In this document: in pieces, positions 1-13,203 of the stretch
Position numbering within the stretch: position 1 is the stretch's first letter
Layout: each line of letters opens with the position of its first letter
Source of the DNA: Antedon mediterranea
Lineage: Eukaryota > Echinodermata > Crinoidea > Comatulida > Antedonidae
Reading direction: 5' to 3'
Assembly: GCF_964355755.1 (NCBI RefSeq)
Contig: NC_092673.1
Coordinates: 1,741,001 to 1,805,000 of the forward strand
DNA length: 64,000 nucleotides
Made by a program: the position numbers and the translations under genes
Notes under the pieces: generated by a model
Told to the model about the DNA's origin: nothing
The model's database searches: none
Seen by the model: only the letters and a program-made list of their open reading frames with translations

Positions 1-1738
1 ACAGGGTATCGGCAACGGGCTTGATTCGTGAGACGACGAATATACATTGAAGTCATTTCCTGTTTATCAAGCAATTGGATACCTAAAATTAGCACCAACA
101 TTTATATTAAACATCTTGGCTGGGCAATTTAATGAATCTTTAGTTGGATCGGTAGCAGACAGGAGAATGTGTCTTACAAACATTGCTTATCTAGATAGAA
201 ACAATTTAGTGACATCTAGATAGCCGTTCGACCCTTGTTTACACGAGATTCACCGATGCAACGCTGAATGCTGTTAACTGTTATCTTGTCCATGCCTGCA
301 TCCATCACTGTTTGGTGTAAACTCTAAACAAGTTGGAGACACAAAGTATGCTTCGATGTCCTACTATCTCTCTCTATCTTTCTTAATTGCATGCTTCGAA
401 TAGTGGTTTTATTTCGTGACTTTCCTATCGTAAACGAAGATAATTCTCACAGAAGTAAATCAATGTAAAGATGTAAATATTGGAAAATTAAATGGTCCTT
501 TCTTTTGTCTTACAGTAATCCTTACATTTCTTCAATTTTTAAATTCAGAAAATGTGTTTAAAATGTATTTATCAAGGCTTTCGATTATCCGTAAAACTAA
601 TATGGCAAAGGGAAACATTCCGCATTTTTTTTATAACGAACGGAAAAATAGTGTAGGGCCGTATAAACTGATGCAAAGTGAATAATAATATCTTATAAGA
701 GGCAAACATATTTTATTTTTTAAATTTTTGTGAATTTAGAACAAAAACAATATTTATTTACAACAAAAATTATATTGTTTTGATGCCTTTATCAATGCAT
801 GAAATAAAAAAATAAAAAGAATTGAATAGGCTAATTTATGCATATGATAAAGTTTATTAACACTTTTAAGATGCAAAAACACACAAATATTGTATATGAT
901 CTGAGTAGGGAGTTCAACAACTTAATGGTTTTAGTTAGAAGTGCAGGTGACATACTGTAGGCATATAATTTCATAACATGTAATAAGTCCTTATTTGGTT
1001 ATTTACTTGTTTTTTAATAGTAGTAACTAATAAATTTGAAATCTTTGAAGGTTGGGGAATATCACACCGCACGCAATAATTCACTTTTGATAATAGTAAC
1101 ATAAAAAGGAAAAAAAAGTGTCAACGTCGTTTATTGTACGGTAGGCGTGCCATAGCTGGTTAATATTATTACATCATCGCCTTTCAGGGGTCAGAAGGTC
1201 AAGGAACTGGGACGATAAAAAGTACGAACCGACGTGGCTGCTTTATTTGCTGTCTTCTTTCACGTCTCCCTGCCTGTTATGAACGAATAAATAATTGTTT
1301 ATAATAGTTTATAGGTATGCATAGATGTGGTAGTTAGATAGAAGTGTTGTACTGTACGAGAACTTGCCTAGCATACCTCTAGGCTAGGCCTAACTGCGCC
1401 AGGCCCCAGCAGTCTGGCCATGAGGCAGGCAAGGCGGATGAACTGCGTATGCGTGCCTACCGACCGTCAATACTAATAGCTCAATTAAAACTAAGTCTAG
1501 CCTAGGAGTAGGTCTCTAATTAATGATCTTGTACCAACTAGCTAATTATATGAGCATCTTTGTATAATTAATGTATATAATAATAAATACTGAAAAATGT
1601 GCATTTTAATTTTGAAAACAATTGTTGTAGGAAGGAGGATATCTGATTCAGCATTCATGATTCTATTTATTTATGATTACTAGCCTAGTGACTGACTGTT
1701 TAAATTGAAAATGTTGTTTTCTTTTTTTTTACATTTAG
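1..1738. other. Intergenic or 5' non-coding region upstream of sideroflexin
   Basis: I see no coding exon here. A splice acceptor at 1737-1738 shows that at least one upstream non-coding exon or alternative promoter of the sideroflexin gene must exist, probably in this stretch, but I cannot fix its position. The block at about 1180-1480 is less AT-rich than its surroundings and is the best place to look for the promoter. Confidence 0.5.
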
Positions 1739-1756
1739 GCTTCTTCTGAAATTGTC

Positions 1757-4700
1757 ATGGATTCTGAAAATAAACCAGCACGAATTAATCTGAAAGAACC
1801 AAAATGGGATCAAAGCACTTATCTTGGTCGAGCATTTCACTTTTTCACCGTCACCAATCCAGTTAATCTTCTCCTTAGTAGCAAACAATTAGATGATGCA
1901 AAGGAACTATTACAACAATACAGGTTAATGTACAATTTATAAGGAGTTATTACCCTTTATTGTTCAGGAGGGTTTTAATTTGGGGCAGGCATTTATTTTT
2001 TGGGTGTAATATGGTTACATGTATAATCAAATAAATACCCCCTAGATATGAAAAAATACAACAAAATTGTAGGATTCCAAATTGTGTATATAATGCATAT
2101 GGAGGGGCTTTTATTCGAAGAAATCAGGCCTGACGGCATTTATTCAAGGGGTGGAGTGGGGATTTATTCAAAATTATGTTCTATGGCATTTATTCAAAGC
2201 AAGGCGTTTATTCAAATAAATTCGGTGGTAATACCTAAACAACACAAACATTATGAAGTCTTAAGCTCTGTCTACACTATCTAACTTTATGTGACAAAAT
2301 GTGATGTGCCCATATATGGACATGATGATGTCATATCACTACCTAATTAGGCATATCACCACCATATTTGGGCACATTTTTTTGTCAAACTAGTATAACA
2401 TTTTATCTATAAATATGTTACAGTGATAACAATTTTATTACAGCGAATACAAAGAACCTGCAGGCACCACCGAAGAACAACTATGGAACGCAAAATACCG
2501 ATACGACTCGGCCTTCCACCCAGACACTAAAGAAAAAATGACTCTGATTGGTCGAATGTCCGCACAAGTACCAATGAATATGACAATCACCGGGTGTATG
2601 CTCACATTTTATAGGTACTTTTTTCTAATTTTGATTTGTACTGGTTGTTGAATTATAAGTAGTTTAATAATATTATTTGGTCACCAATTTAATATAGATG
2701 ATATAACCTGTAATGAGAATAGGTGAATGAGTTTGAGTTGAATTTAATTTTTTTTTTTCAGGACTACCCCAGCTGTTTTATTTTGGCAGTGGATAAATCA
2801 GTCTTTTAATGCTATAGTAAACTACACCAACAGAAGTGGAGATTCACCAATTCCTGTAAAGTAAGCATGATTGTTTTACAATATGCCTATTATAATCAAT
2901 CATAACAGGGTTTTCAGTCCGATTTATTCAATCCATCCTTTAATGCCATTGTACTTCAAATGATGCCAACAAAAGTGGGGATTTACCAATTCCTGTAAAG
3001 TAAGCATGATTGTTTTACAATTTATAATATCATACGATACTAAATCATACCTAGTTTTGAGTATTCTTTTCTTTTTGTAAAAGATAAAACTCGTTAAAAT
3101 CAGCTTTTCTTGTTTTCCTTCCTTTCAATTGATTAAGCAGTCAATATAGACAAACTGACCAAACACTTATTCATTGGTTTTTATTTAAAGAACTACTACA
3201 ATATGGTATTATATGTAATTGTTTATAATGTGTTTTATTTCAGTACTTTATTAGCGTCTTATCTAATGGCAACAGGGGGAGCCGTGTCCACAGCGTTGGT
3301 CCTTAATAGTCAAGTAAAGGTAAACACAATCTTTGATTCATTAGTACTTTTTGAACTTTCAGAACTATATCTATTCCTATTAAAAATGAAGATTAGGCAC
3401 AGTTTTCATTAGATTCACTTAGTGCTTGATAACTTAACATCTTTAGGAAGATCCTCTCATTGTATACAGACAAATCCATTGTGAAGTTCTAAGTGATAAA
3501 AGCGTTATAAGCAATTTATTCGTTTTTTTTTATTTTTCCCAAAATCTCAGTATTGTATTCTGTGTTTTTTAAAATTTAAAAAAAATTCTGTACCTCATGC
3601 AAATTTCTGTAAATTTCCTGATATTGATTAGGCCCCAAGCTCCCAAAAGTTTGCGGATTTTTTCTGATTTTTTCTGATTTTTTCTGATTTTTTCTGCTTT
3701 GTAATGCAGGTCCCCGTCTACCCTAATTGGGCCATTCCCCTTGAAAATCTGTACAATTTAGACCAAAGCCTAGCCTAGAGATTCAAAATATACTTAATAA
3801 CACATTTATAATATGCCTAGGTGGCTATGATATACCACGCTACACTTGAACAATTGTCTAGAATTACCATTTTTGTTATACTGAAAATAGGCAGGTAATA
3901 TTATCTTATATAGCACCCTCTATATGATTTAAAATTATATATAGCATGCCCTCCTCCATTGTTTACCTGAAATTTCGTTGAGTTTTTGGACCTCTAGATT
4001 ACTCTCCAAAATCCACTCTATCATTGTGTGTGTTGCAGTATTATGTTCACTTACTTTATGTGTTATAATACTTTATTATTCTCATATAAATTCACTTATG
4101 TTTTGCAGAAACTACCTAAAATTGTAGGTCGCTACGTACCATTTGCTGCAGTAGCAGCTGCCAACTGCATCAATATACCAATGATGAGGCAACGAGAAAT
4201 TCAAAATGGTATACCAGTATTTGATGTGAATGGTAACAGACTAGGAGACTCCAAGATAGCAGCTAAATATTCTATATTCCAGGTTGTAGTGTCTAGAATT
4301 GGCATGGCATTACCTGGCATGGGTGAGTCTCTGTGAATACATCTTGTCATTGTCTCTTTGTAAACACCGTTTTACCATGCGGGAATTCAAGTCAAACACT
4401 GTGCTCAATTTGAGGTTATTGCATATTATAGAGGCTGACTCCGAACCCCAAAAACAAGTTATATATGAAAACATTACTGTACTACACAATACCCTTGTTG
4501 TTGCAATACATTATACCATTCAATACACTAACAGCATTCAAGAATCCATAACTTTTTTGGATTTAGTATGTACCCTTTTTTTCCAAATGCAACACATTGT
4601 ACTGCATGTAACATTGTGTTGTATAAACACAGCCTAAAATAATCTATTAGTTTTGACTTGATTTAAGATATGATTTAATCGATGCATTTGAACTCCCTTG

Positions 4701-5867
4701 TGTTTTTATTGAATACTTATAATATATGTTTATTGTCTGGTTTTTTTTCATAGCAATACCACCATTGTTGATGGTGAGGTTGGAAAAAGGTTCTTTTCTT
4801 AAACGTTTTCCTGTAATGAATGCACCCATACAAGTGGGACTTGTCGGTTTATGGTAAGTACTGTTTATATATTTCGATCAATATTTTTTGATCGTCCTCA
4901 GGAGTGAGAATATGTGGTGTACCGCAAACTTTATATCAATATTACATTATAATGATGTACACCTTTTATAGCATTTTAAAGGCATCTCTTTTGTAGCAAT
5001 GGCCATGATGATGTGTTTAACAATATGTGATTGAAACTAAAACAGAATACCACCTCTGTTTACAATTAACAAAACTACCAGATAAAACAAAAAACTATCC
5101 ACTGTACCCATCTAACAAAAGATTGAAAACAAACTGTCTTATTGCAAACCCTCAATGTGGAACAAGAACAATTTTTTGTTGTTCATCTTTAAATTTATGA
5201 ATATTAATTTGTCAAGTACTGAAATATCATAAAAGTTTATTTTTTGTGTACTTTACGTTACTAATATTACATTTATTTTACTTCCAGTTTGGTATTTGCA
5301 ACACCTCTATGCTGTGCTCTCTTTCCACAAAAAAGGTATTGTCACTAATAAATAATACACTATTAATGTCCTAATTACACCATTTTAAATTATCATTCAC
5401 AGTCATCCTATCACTGTTTTCTTTATATATTGTATAAAAACAACCAAATCATTATATATAAATATTAAATTGCCTGATAAAGGGCTAGTGTTGCCCGAAA
5501 GCTCTGCAAATTTTCTGGCTGTTTTACTTTATCGTTTTGATTTAGTTATTTGCTTATTTTGTATCTCCATTGAGATCAAGCCACTGATACTCACAGCATT
5601 GTCATTTTTTCAGTGCTTATTTTGTATCTCCATTGAGATCCAGCCACTGATACCCACAGCATTGTCATTTCATCCTCATTGTCAATCATACGACCATAGT
5701 GACATTAATATAAACTTATCATCTGTTCCTTTAATGTTTATGTGCACACTTTTTTTGCTTCATTTTAAAGTTCTCTATCTGTCGGTGCTTTGGAACCAGG
5801 TTTGCGGAAACGTATACGTGAAATAGACGTAGACATTGAACGTGTTTACTTCAACAAAGGCCTGTAG
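1757..5867 (+). CDS. sfxn: Sideroflexin (SFXN1/SFXN3-like mitochondrial amino-acid transporter)
   Basis: Complete gene of 323 aa. Coding exons: 1757-1923, 2444-2614, 2762-2860, 3244-3319, 4109-4322, 4754-4853, 5288-5335 and 5771-5867 (TAG stop); all introns are GT-AG and the frame is continuous. The product belongs to the tricarboxylate-carrier/sideroflexin family of multi-pass inner mitochondrial membrane proteins; SFXN1 and SFXN3 are known to import serine for one-carbon metabolism. Visible family signatures are [28 protein letters not shown] and [20 protein letters not shown] (exons 2-3), [20 protein letters not shown] (exon 5), [20 protein letters not shown] (exons 6-7) and the C-terminal end VYFNKGL. 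The length matches the usual 320-325 aa. The ATG at 1757 sits 18 nt into its exon and starts at the expected N-terminal position. The match is clear at every exon; assignment to SFXN1/3 rather than SFXN2 is inference. Confidence 0.95.
2265..2400 (+). mobile_element. MITE family 1, 3'-truncated copy in sideroflexin intron 1
   Basis: Starts with the terminal motif AGCTCTGTCTACACTAT and carries the internal ATGTGCCCATATATGGACAT and CCATATTTGGGCACAT segments that nearly mirror each other. The right terminal repeat is lost. Other copies lie at 13808-13975, 14738-14839, 20551-20712 and 59595-59774. Confidence 0.7.
2921..3022 (+). pseudogene. Degenerate duplicate of sideroflexin exon 3 end plus its donor site
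   Basis: About 100 bp downstream of coding exon 3, the intron repeats the exon's 3' half and the start of the intron (CCAATTCCTGTAAAGTAAGC followed by ATGATTGTTTTACAAT). The copy has several substitutions in the coding part, but the splice-donor region is preserved. There is no acceptor in front, so it is not predicted to be spliced in as an exon; it could act as a decoy donor. Confidence 0.75.
3655..3699 (+). repeat. Short tandem repeat (GATTTTTTCT, about 4 copies)
   Basis: A T-rich 10-11 bp unit is repeated four times in tandem inside sideroflexin intron 4. Confidence 0.8.
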
Positions 5868-5930
5868 TTATATATGGGGTTAAATTATATTGTGACCAGT
5901 GGGTTTCGGGAATACATTTCAAAAAGCAAT

Positions 5931-5936
5931 AATAAA
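5931..5936 (+). terminator. Polyadenylation signal AATAAA of sideroflexin
   Basis: Canonical AATAAA 64 nt after the stop codon. It sits just before the 35-bp minisatellite, so the 3' UTR probably ends at or inside the array. Confidence 0.6.
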
Positions 5937-5948
5937 TATTGGTTTCAA

Positions 5949-6335
5949 ATAAATATGTACTATACTTATTCTCAAGTAAATAAGTGTAAACTTATTTACT
6001 GATTTCAAGTAAATAAGTACAATAGTTATTCACTGATTTTTAAATAAATAAGTACAATACTTATTAACTGATTTTCAAGTAAATAAATATAATACTTTTT
6101 AACTGAGTTTCAGGTAAGTAAGTACAATACTTATTGACTGATTTTCAAGTAATTAGTACAATACTTATTGACTGATTTTCAAGTAAATAAGTACAATACC
6201 TATTAATTGATTTTCAAGTAAATAAGTACAATACTTATTCACTGATTTTCAAGTAAATAAGTACAATACTTATTCAGTGATTTTCAAGTAAATAAGTACA
6301 ATACTTATTCAGTGATTTTCAAGTAAATAAGTACA
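5949..6335 (+). repeat. 35-bp minisatellite, about 11 copies
   Basis: Tandem array with unit close to TGATTTTCAAGTAAATAAGT plus ACAATACTTATTCAC. The 3' copies are nearly identical, while the 5' copies carry substitutions and small deletions. It begins about 80 bp after the sideroflexin stop codon. Confidence 0.9.
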
Positions 6336-6540
6336 GTTTTTAGGATCGTATATCATGAGCTAATTAATTGCATAGATATGTTTAAAAGAAGGTTATCAGA
6401 ATTTAAGAACACTTACAAGTAAAAGGAAATTAAAAGTATGTTGAGCATGACAATAATAAATTACATTTCCTTCCCCCGTATCTTGACACTAAAGGTTAAC
6501 CAAGTCTAATAACTTCAAACACATGTATTATTATAAGTTA

Positions 6541-6870
6541 TTTTAAAGATATATTGTTCCCCTGAAATAATTTTTTGTAACGTTTTTGTTGGATTTGCCA
6601 TTTTAATGGCACATAATAGTTATTCACTTTTACCAAAAATTGGATTGAAGCAAATAAATTATTTACCATGAAAAAAATTATTAATTTAAAGCAAAAAATG
6701 AATTGACTGGAAGTCAGTTATTTTTTGGTTTAAATGAACAGTTTATTTTGTCTTTTTATTACTTTTTTTACAGAAGTGATTAACTTTATTAAAACTGCGA
6801 AATGGCCTATTCAAAGTCCTTTTTTATTAATCTTCATTTTTCATGTTTTTTTTTTTAAATACATCTTTAA
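6541..6870 (+). repeat. Dispersed AT-rich repeat, copy 1
   Basis: Shares an ordered set of motifs with 17565-17790 and 23335-23670: TTTAAAGATATATTGT, then GCCATTTTAATG, TTCACTTTTACCAAAAATTG, AGTGATTAACTTTATTAAAA, CTATTCAAAGT and CTTCATTTTTCATGTTTTT. The three copies are in the same orientation. No coding capacity; class unknown. Confidence 0.7.
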
Positions 6871-9434
6871 GTTATTTTAAATATGATTTGCGGTTTTGTC
6901 AATTGTGTAGTTTTGCAGTTTATTTATAATAGTATTAATTTAATAATCCAATACAAGCACACAGACAGAATAAAAAGAATTACAATTTATTGATTTATTT
7001 AATATTAGTAGTATAACTTTATTTGTCAACATTTTGTGTTGTTTTGTCAGATATTTACCGTCCATGTTATAAGTTTATTTTATGTTTACGTCATATAGCC
7101 CATATTGGTTCCATCTCCTCTCGCTTATTTAGGCCTATATTATTTGACTTTTGCGTTTTCATCTAACAATTATTAAAAAAACAAAATAAAGCACAATCAA
7201 ATGTACTAACAACGAAACTGAGTATATGTTCTACTTTTGTGTAATGTTTATTCAATACCATGTTTATTCAATACCATGTTTCTTTTGTTTCGTTTCGGTA
7301 CTGTTTTCATCCTAGAATATCATGATAAAATGTTAACCAAATTTCGCCAGTATTTTTAAATGATTTAACGCCCTCTGTAGTTTTTAAGTTTTAGGCATGT
7401 CCAATATCTTTCTCAAGGCGTAAAATCAAAATCACTGTGTATATTGGTTACCGTTATATTAAACATAATTTGCATTTGCGCCGTGTGCAATTATTGGTGA
7501 AAATGTGTACGCGCGCGTTAATTAATTGTTGGAGGTTAAAGTATAGGCATTTTCAATAATACACCTCTGTAGTATTTCGTGTTTGATAGTTCATTATTAT
7601 AAACAAACCATAGGTTATAAATAATAATGCAGTGTGTTTGTTTTTTGTTTCGTTTACTCAAAAGTTGACGTTCCTATAAAAATTCATCACATCAAAATGC
7701 GAGTAATTATTTTTATTGTAATTCGTGGCGCTCTTCTGTTCTTCCGATTCTACTATTTTCAAAGAATAGGCCTACTGATATTTAAAACCTGGAGAACGTC
7801 CCCTTTAATGTTACTTTATATTATTAAATTTTGATTTTATTTTAAAAGCAACTAAATATTTTTTATTGTTAATTATATATGAACGACATTAAAGAGGTAT
7901 TATCAAGGGTGTTATAACGAGATATACAGCGTTTGGTAGTCAAGGCTGACCCGTCCAAGGGGGAAAACTTTTACTTGTTTCTAACTTTTGTCATTATAAC
8001 CTTATAACCTTTGCCAATAAAAAGTTAGTGACGCATAACTGTAAATTGTATTAGAACAATCAATTATATAACCCAAATAAGACAATGTTGACAAGCGGTT
8101 GGTAAATGCAAACTTGACAATTTATGATTGGCCTCTTTAGAGAAAGTTAATAGCTAATTTTATTAACATCAATTTATTTCATAGCTTTATGGAGTTTAAA
8201 ATCGTTTAATTTGCGCTATATCAAAATACGTTTATGCCTTTCTGAGGTTATTTTCCAATAATTTCTTGACACTAGAGTGTTAGCAACCGGTTATGATAAT
8301 TTAGTGTCCTTTCATTAGAAAGTGTCCGCTATATATTTTATGGTTCGCACAATTACAATACCGAGTTGATATTATTTGTCGGCACACTAAACAATTCAGC
8401 ATTTTGTTATTACAACATCTACCGTTGATATTTTTAAACATCTGTTTTAGGCCTATAATAGCCGTATTTTGTCTACAAATTTACTTTCTGTTAAACGCTG
8501 TTTTTCTTTTTCCATTTTTTTCTTTTTAAACATTATTTTCTGGTAACTCATCTATTTTTTTTTAAAGATATTTTCATTTATTTTTTTAGTTCTTACTACC
8601 ACGAAAATATGAACATTTATTTGATTGACTTTAATTTATATAAATCCGTAATAATATTATGTCCTTATTTTTCACTTTTTTAAATATTAATAATGCATAT
8701 TAAGTAATTTTTTTTTAACTAATTGATTTACGGATTAATTCGGACGGATGGATTGTATTTTGAAGTTACGTTATTTAAACTGTAGGCGTACAGTACGGTA
8801 CGCATTTATTTCATGGAACCAGGGGGAGTGAGTGACACCTCCTGTTGTAGGCCTACGCTGAAACCAGCGTGAAAGCAATTGTCATCATTTGGTTGGCTGT
8901 TCGTTTTTCCGATGATAATGAAAATGTCCTTTTTTTATCTTCGGCATGTCGACATGTCACATTTGATAGTTTCTTCTCACGAATCGTTACGTAACGCTGT
9001 ACGCGGGCGTCCATTGTATTACGTAATGCCCTTAAAGCCTGTCAAATTAGTCTCATAAAGAAGATATATATTCTTGACTAATTGTGATTGTAATACCACG
9101 TTTTTTTTAAAGTTGGTTGATAATTCTAATTTATTGATAAAAACATTCATCATCCTCATTAATATTTATTTATTTAATTTCAAAACGTTTTTACGTTACG
9201 TTACGTCATTTATATTGCATTCTGGTAATTTAATGAACAATTTCGATCCTCAAATTTCCGAATTAAATACAGGAGTTTTAAACTTTATCAAACCTTTGTC
9301 CAAATGGTAATTTTTTGATTTTAGATAATGTTATTTTTTTACTCATCACATTAGACCTATATTTTTATTTGTCTTAAGAATATTACGTATCATCTATACT
9401 GTTATGTGTTATTATTTTGTGTCATCATTTTCAG

Positions 9435-10299
9435 GGTCAGGGTCAAGATGAATGCCGAAGCAATAACATTCATTTACGTTCCATTTCATCCATTAATTTT
9501 CTATTACACTACGTGACACGTGACCGTAACGCTATCAAACGAACACGTCTCACCATGGTCTCATCATTGACGGATAGCGCCACCTATTGGTAAGAAACTT
9601 TTTTAGTTAGGAAAAGTTCGTTGCGGACTGACATTGTCTTTTATATGCGATTGTCATGTTTTTTTATTTTTTTTTAAATACAATTTATTCTTTTAAGTAA
9701 CATTAGCAGCTAGCACTACCAAATGTCCTAATTTTAGCTGTATTTTCACCACGGTCGTTAATAATTTCTCACCTTTTATACCCGTCACATATGTTTGGCA
9801 GGCACCATACAGTGCTCAACCAACCTGTATAAAAAAGGTGTCAGATGCTGTTCTTTTTTTTTGCACCCATGCTGGTTTGTTTGAGTTCTATGTTTTGGTT
9901 CATGTGGTTATTGGTGTATTAATTTCAGACCGCCAGACCACACTGAAACGAGTTAATTTTATAACCAAAGTTACATGATCTTTTTTACAGTACTGCTGTC
10001 CCTGTCTTTAAAAATAAATATTATATTATTTCAATGGCGACGTGTGGTTGGTCCAAACAAAAATTAAAATTATTTCTTGCTTAGTTTAGCAATGTTCTAG
10101 TATATTTTAGTTGCTCGTGTTACCATTCTAACGAACCTTCTTTACATTTACAGAATTATGGCCAAAGAATTACTAAAGGAAAGTTGTCGAAATCTGAATG
10201 TCGCATATCTTCGGCGAGTTGATGACGTCGACATAGGCGCGCTCATAAAAGTTTAATGCAAGCCCGGCTGATGGAAGAAGAGTTAGGATATCATTAAAG
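9435..10299 (+). ncRNA. Possible spliced non-coding transcript or microprotein gene (two exon-like segments)
   Basis: Two segments are bounded by good splice signals: 9435-9589 (TTTTCAG before, GTAAGA after) and 10154-10299 (TTTACAG before, GTAAGC after). The second holds a 32-codon reading frame, ATG at 10158 to TAA at 10254-10256, beginning MAKELLKESC. Neither segment matches a protein family I know. Splice motifs alone occur by chance, so this is a weak call; transcript reads spanning 9589 to 10154 would settle it. Confidence 0.2.
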
Positions 10300-11902
10300 G
10301 TAAGCCCTAATACAAAATAGAAACAAAATAAAGAAGGTGTTATGTTCCGGACGCAATTTGATTATTTACCGACACCATGCGATGGTGACCATTAGATGTT
10401 TGACCCTATGAGTGCCCTTATACTAAGTACAGTACCTGGTAACACGAATATAACAAGAATGCCGAGTGAAACTGTATTATGAAAAGTGACAGTTGATCAT
10501 TGGATCTCGCTGACGTTCTCACGATGTACCCTGAATTCGCTAATTAGAAAATGATTATTTGAAATCCGTATTAGTAGTAGCAATGTCATACAAGACCCGA
10601 CCACATTGGATGTTGACTTAACGCGTATGTGCGCCCCACTGTGTACTAAGCAGGGCTGCATGTTGCGTATCAATACAATACGTGATGTGACGAGAGTGTT
10701 AATAATTTCAAGTTAGCCAACTGACACGATACAGCCAGCTATTCCGGTCAACGACATAGTCGCGAAAATTAGACCAATTTAGCCGTTCCGATTCGATCAT
10801 TATTTCGTTAACACCATTCGATGCCGAAGTTGGTGAGCTAACAGCGGCTCACCATTGAATTATTACACCTGTTAAATAGCTATTGTTTGAAATTATATAT
10901 AATAAAGTTTGACATGGCGCTCGTTTGTAAAAGTGCAAATTAAGTTTATCAAAACAGCACCCCCTATCGGCAAACCAAAGAATAGCTTTGTTCCTCGCAG
11001 TTAGCGAAAGTGTTTGCGACAGTTACAAGATTGTGCCCTTTCGTCTACTCAAATAAGAACGGGCAGGGAAGCCGTCGTCAATTACGCTAAACGTGCTTTA
11101 ATACCAGTCAGGTTTTCAGAGGGAGTGATAACCAATAATGTAACCGATAGGTTTAACTTCTTATGAAGGCTTTTAGGCATTTTGAGGATCGCAAAATTCA
11201 ATTGGTGTTGACATCAAATCCGCTAAGTTAATATCGGAATCTTCTAGGCCACAATAAAGTAATTTATTTGAGAAGACCAATAACAAAACCAAAATGCCTT
11301 CACTCGACACCATTATAAACTCATCGGATGTATCTTAGTAGACAGGTTGAGTTGAAAACTAAGACGAGAAAATAACGGATTAGTACACAGGTACTTTTTC
11401 ATCCGGCTAATTGACAAACAAGACTCCATTCCCACAAGCACTTGCTAAAACTAATTCAATCCGATATGACAGGTAAAAACAGACGCTATACTTTATATTG
11501 TTTATGCTGGCATTTGGTAAAGAGCGTACTAATGCGGCCTGTACATAATGTCAAGGGAGACTCGCTGCCATAATTGCTATTAAACGATCCGTATAGCTAG
11601 TCGTAAACGAATCATGCTAGTGTATTTAACAGGTGACGAAAAAGTGAAATGCAAATAATGAGTGAGAAGAAATAGCGTTAGAAAATCTGTTATTAGTCAT
11701 CGTATCTATGTCAAACAAGATTGGTAAATCTCGGGAGAGATTTCTGATGAGATTATTTGAATTGATGTTGATTAGCAATCAAATAACCAAATACAATATA
11801 GTTTAATAACAACAAATAGTTGTGCGCACACCCACTGAAAGTGCTCAATGCACTTTTTATATGGGCAAATAATATATGTTTGGCCTATATATTGTTAGTT
11901 TC

Positions 11903-11955
11903 TCCCCCTAACCCCCACCTCCTAACCCCCACCCCCTAACCCCCACCCCCTTCCC
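11903..11955 (-). repeat. C-rich direct repeats (G-quadruplex-capable on the - strand)
   Basis: Units of CCCCCACCCCCTAA are repeated, giving at least six runs of five or so C on the + strand within about 50 bp. The - strand therefore meets the simple G4 pattern many times over, and the + strand could form an i-motif. Confidence 0.7.
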
Positions 11956-13049
11956 ACCTCATCAATTGTTTAGTATGAGTTTTGTAATATATCATAAAGC
12001 TAAATAGCAAAAAAAATAGAAATTACGGCGTGAAATGGCATTTTAAATGTTAATAATAACTATATTGTGCATAATAGTATCCTAGTTGGTCTAAATTGGT
12101 AGTTGATAAATTTAGTCTACTTATTTAAACGTTTGTGAATCAAAACATTAGTATAGACCTCACAGATTAAGTAGTACCCATACAGGTGGCCAATTATCAG
12201 TGATGTATTCCAGTTTATTAAATAGGATATTAAATAGGATTATTTGTTATTAATAATATCCCGGCTTAAATAGATTACGGTAACGATGGCTGTTGTAAGT
12301 ACATGTACTTAGTTTGCAGATTGCTTTCAATACTCATAACATTAGTAGAAAGACAACAATTAAAGCACGTATTCTACACAATAAGACGGTCTCAAGCTTG
12401 TCTTTATTTACGAGCCCATTTCACATTCTTTAATAATCGCTCCTCTGGGCAAATATAAAAAAAGAAATTATATGACACGTTTGAAGAAAGAAAACGCCTT
12501 GATTTCCCAGCGTTTTAGCAAATTCCCTTTTAGAAATAAGTCCTAAATTGACACAAATATCCTGTTTTAAAAAATGGCATTGAAGAAGCTCCAAAACTTT
12601 CATCGATGACAAAATGTTTAATCATTAATATCATTACGCTGTCTTAGTGAATCTCCTCTCTTAAGTAAATATTTCCGAATTGAGATTCTTTTTGTAAACA
12701 GTGGTGAATCGGTGTTGATAGTCTACAAGTAGGAATAGGTTAGACTCATGTTGAAGTGGATAATGCCTGCCGCATTCAATTTGCTTACAAAGTGTGTAAA
12801 GACAGCGAACGCCGCATCAAATCAGAGAATCCTGGGAACTATATTAAACTTGTATATTCCTAACCTACTTTTACGACTTCTCTTCTTCCTGTCTGTAAAT
12901 TACAACTTATCTCAATTAAGTATAATATCTCATGTTATGCTATATAATTTTATTTTTTTTAAAGTAAACAACAGCAATTTGTAATTTTTGGTTATTTCAT
13001 GGGAAACTGTATTCCATTAAATCTTCATATAATTTGAACTTCCATACAA

Positions 13050-13203
13050 ACTTGGTTTTCATTAAAACGCAATGCAAGGACGTAAGCGCAACGCAATTAA
13101 TTTGACCAATCGCAAGCGATAGATTTTTCGGCCTGTTGTTTGTTATTGGTCAATTCACCTTTGTTGCTCTTATCGTCTCTCTTGCGTCCTAGTGGAAACC
13201 AAA
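13050..13203. mobile_element. MITE family 2 (imperfect palindrome)
   Basis: The left half (GGACGTAAGCGCAACGCAAT followed by TTGACCAAT) and right half (ATTGGTCAATTCACC then CTTGCGTCCTAGTGG) are imperfect reverse complements. Fragments of the same family lie at 13990-14065 and 39940-40020, each with the GATTGGTCAAAT and TTGCGTT motifs. Class cannot be set without target-site duplications. Confidence 0.5.

Noticed and set aside
5472-5505. Hammerhead-ribozyme-like core (CTGATAA, a GGGC/GCCC stem, then GAAA), with related CTGAGGA-hairpin-AAA motifs at 40902-40941 (+) and 4871-4905 (-)
   Set aside because: The catalytic CTGANGA core is broken in the first copy, and the first and the 40902 copy have an extra base or wrong pairing beside stem II. 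No convincing stem I/III closure is visible. More likely a shared retroelement end motif.
5949-6335. Regular repeat array considered as CRISPR
   Set aside because: Units are contiguous without unique spacers, and the context is a eukaryotic gene; it is a minisatellite.
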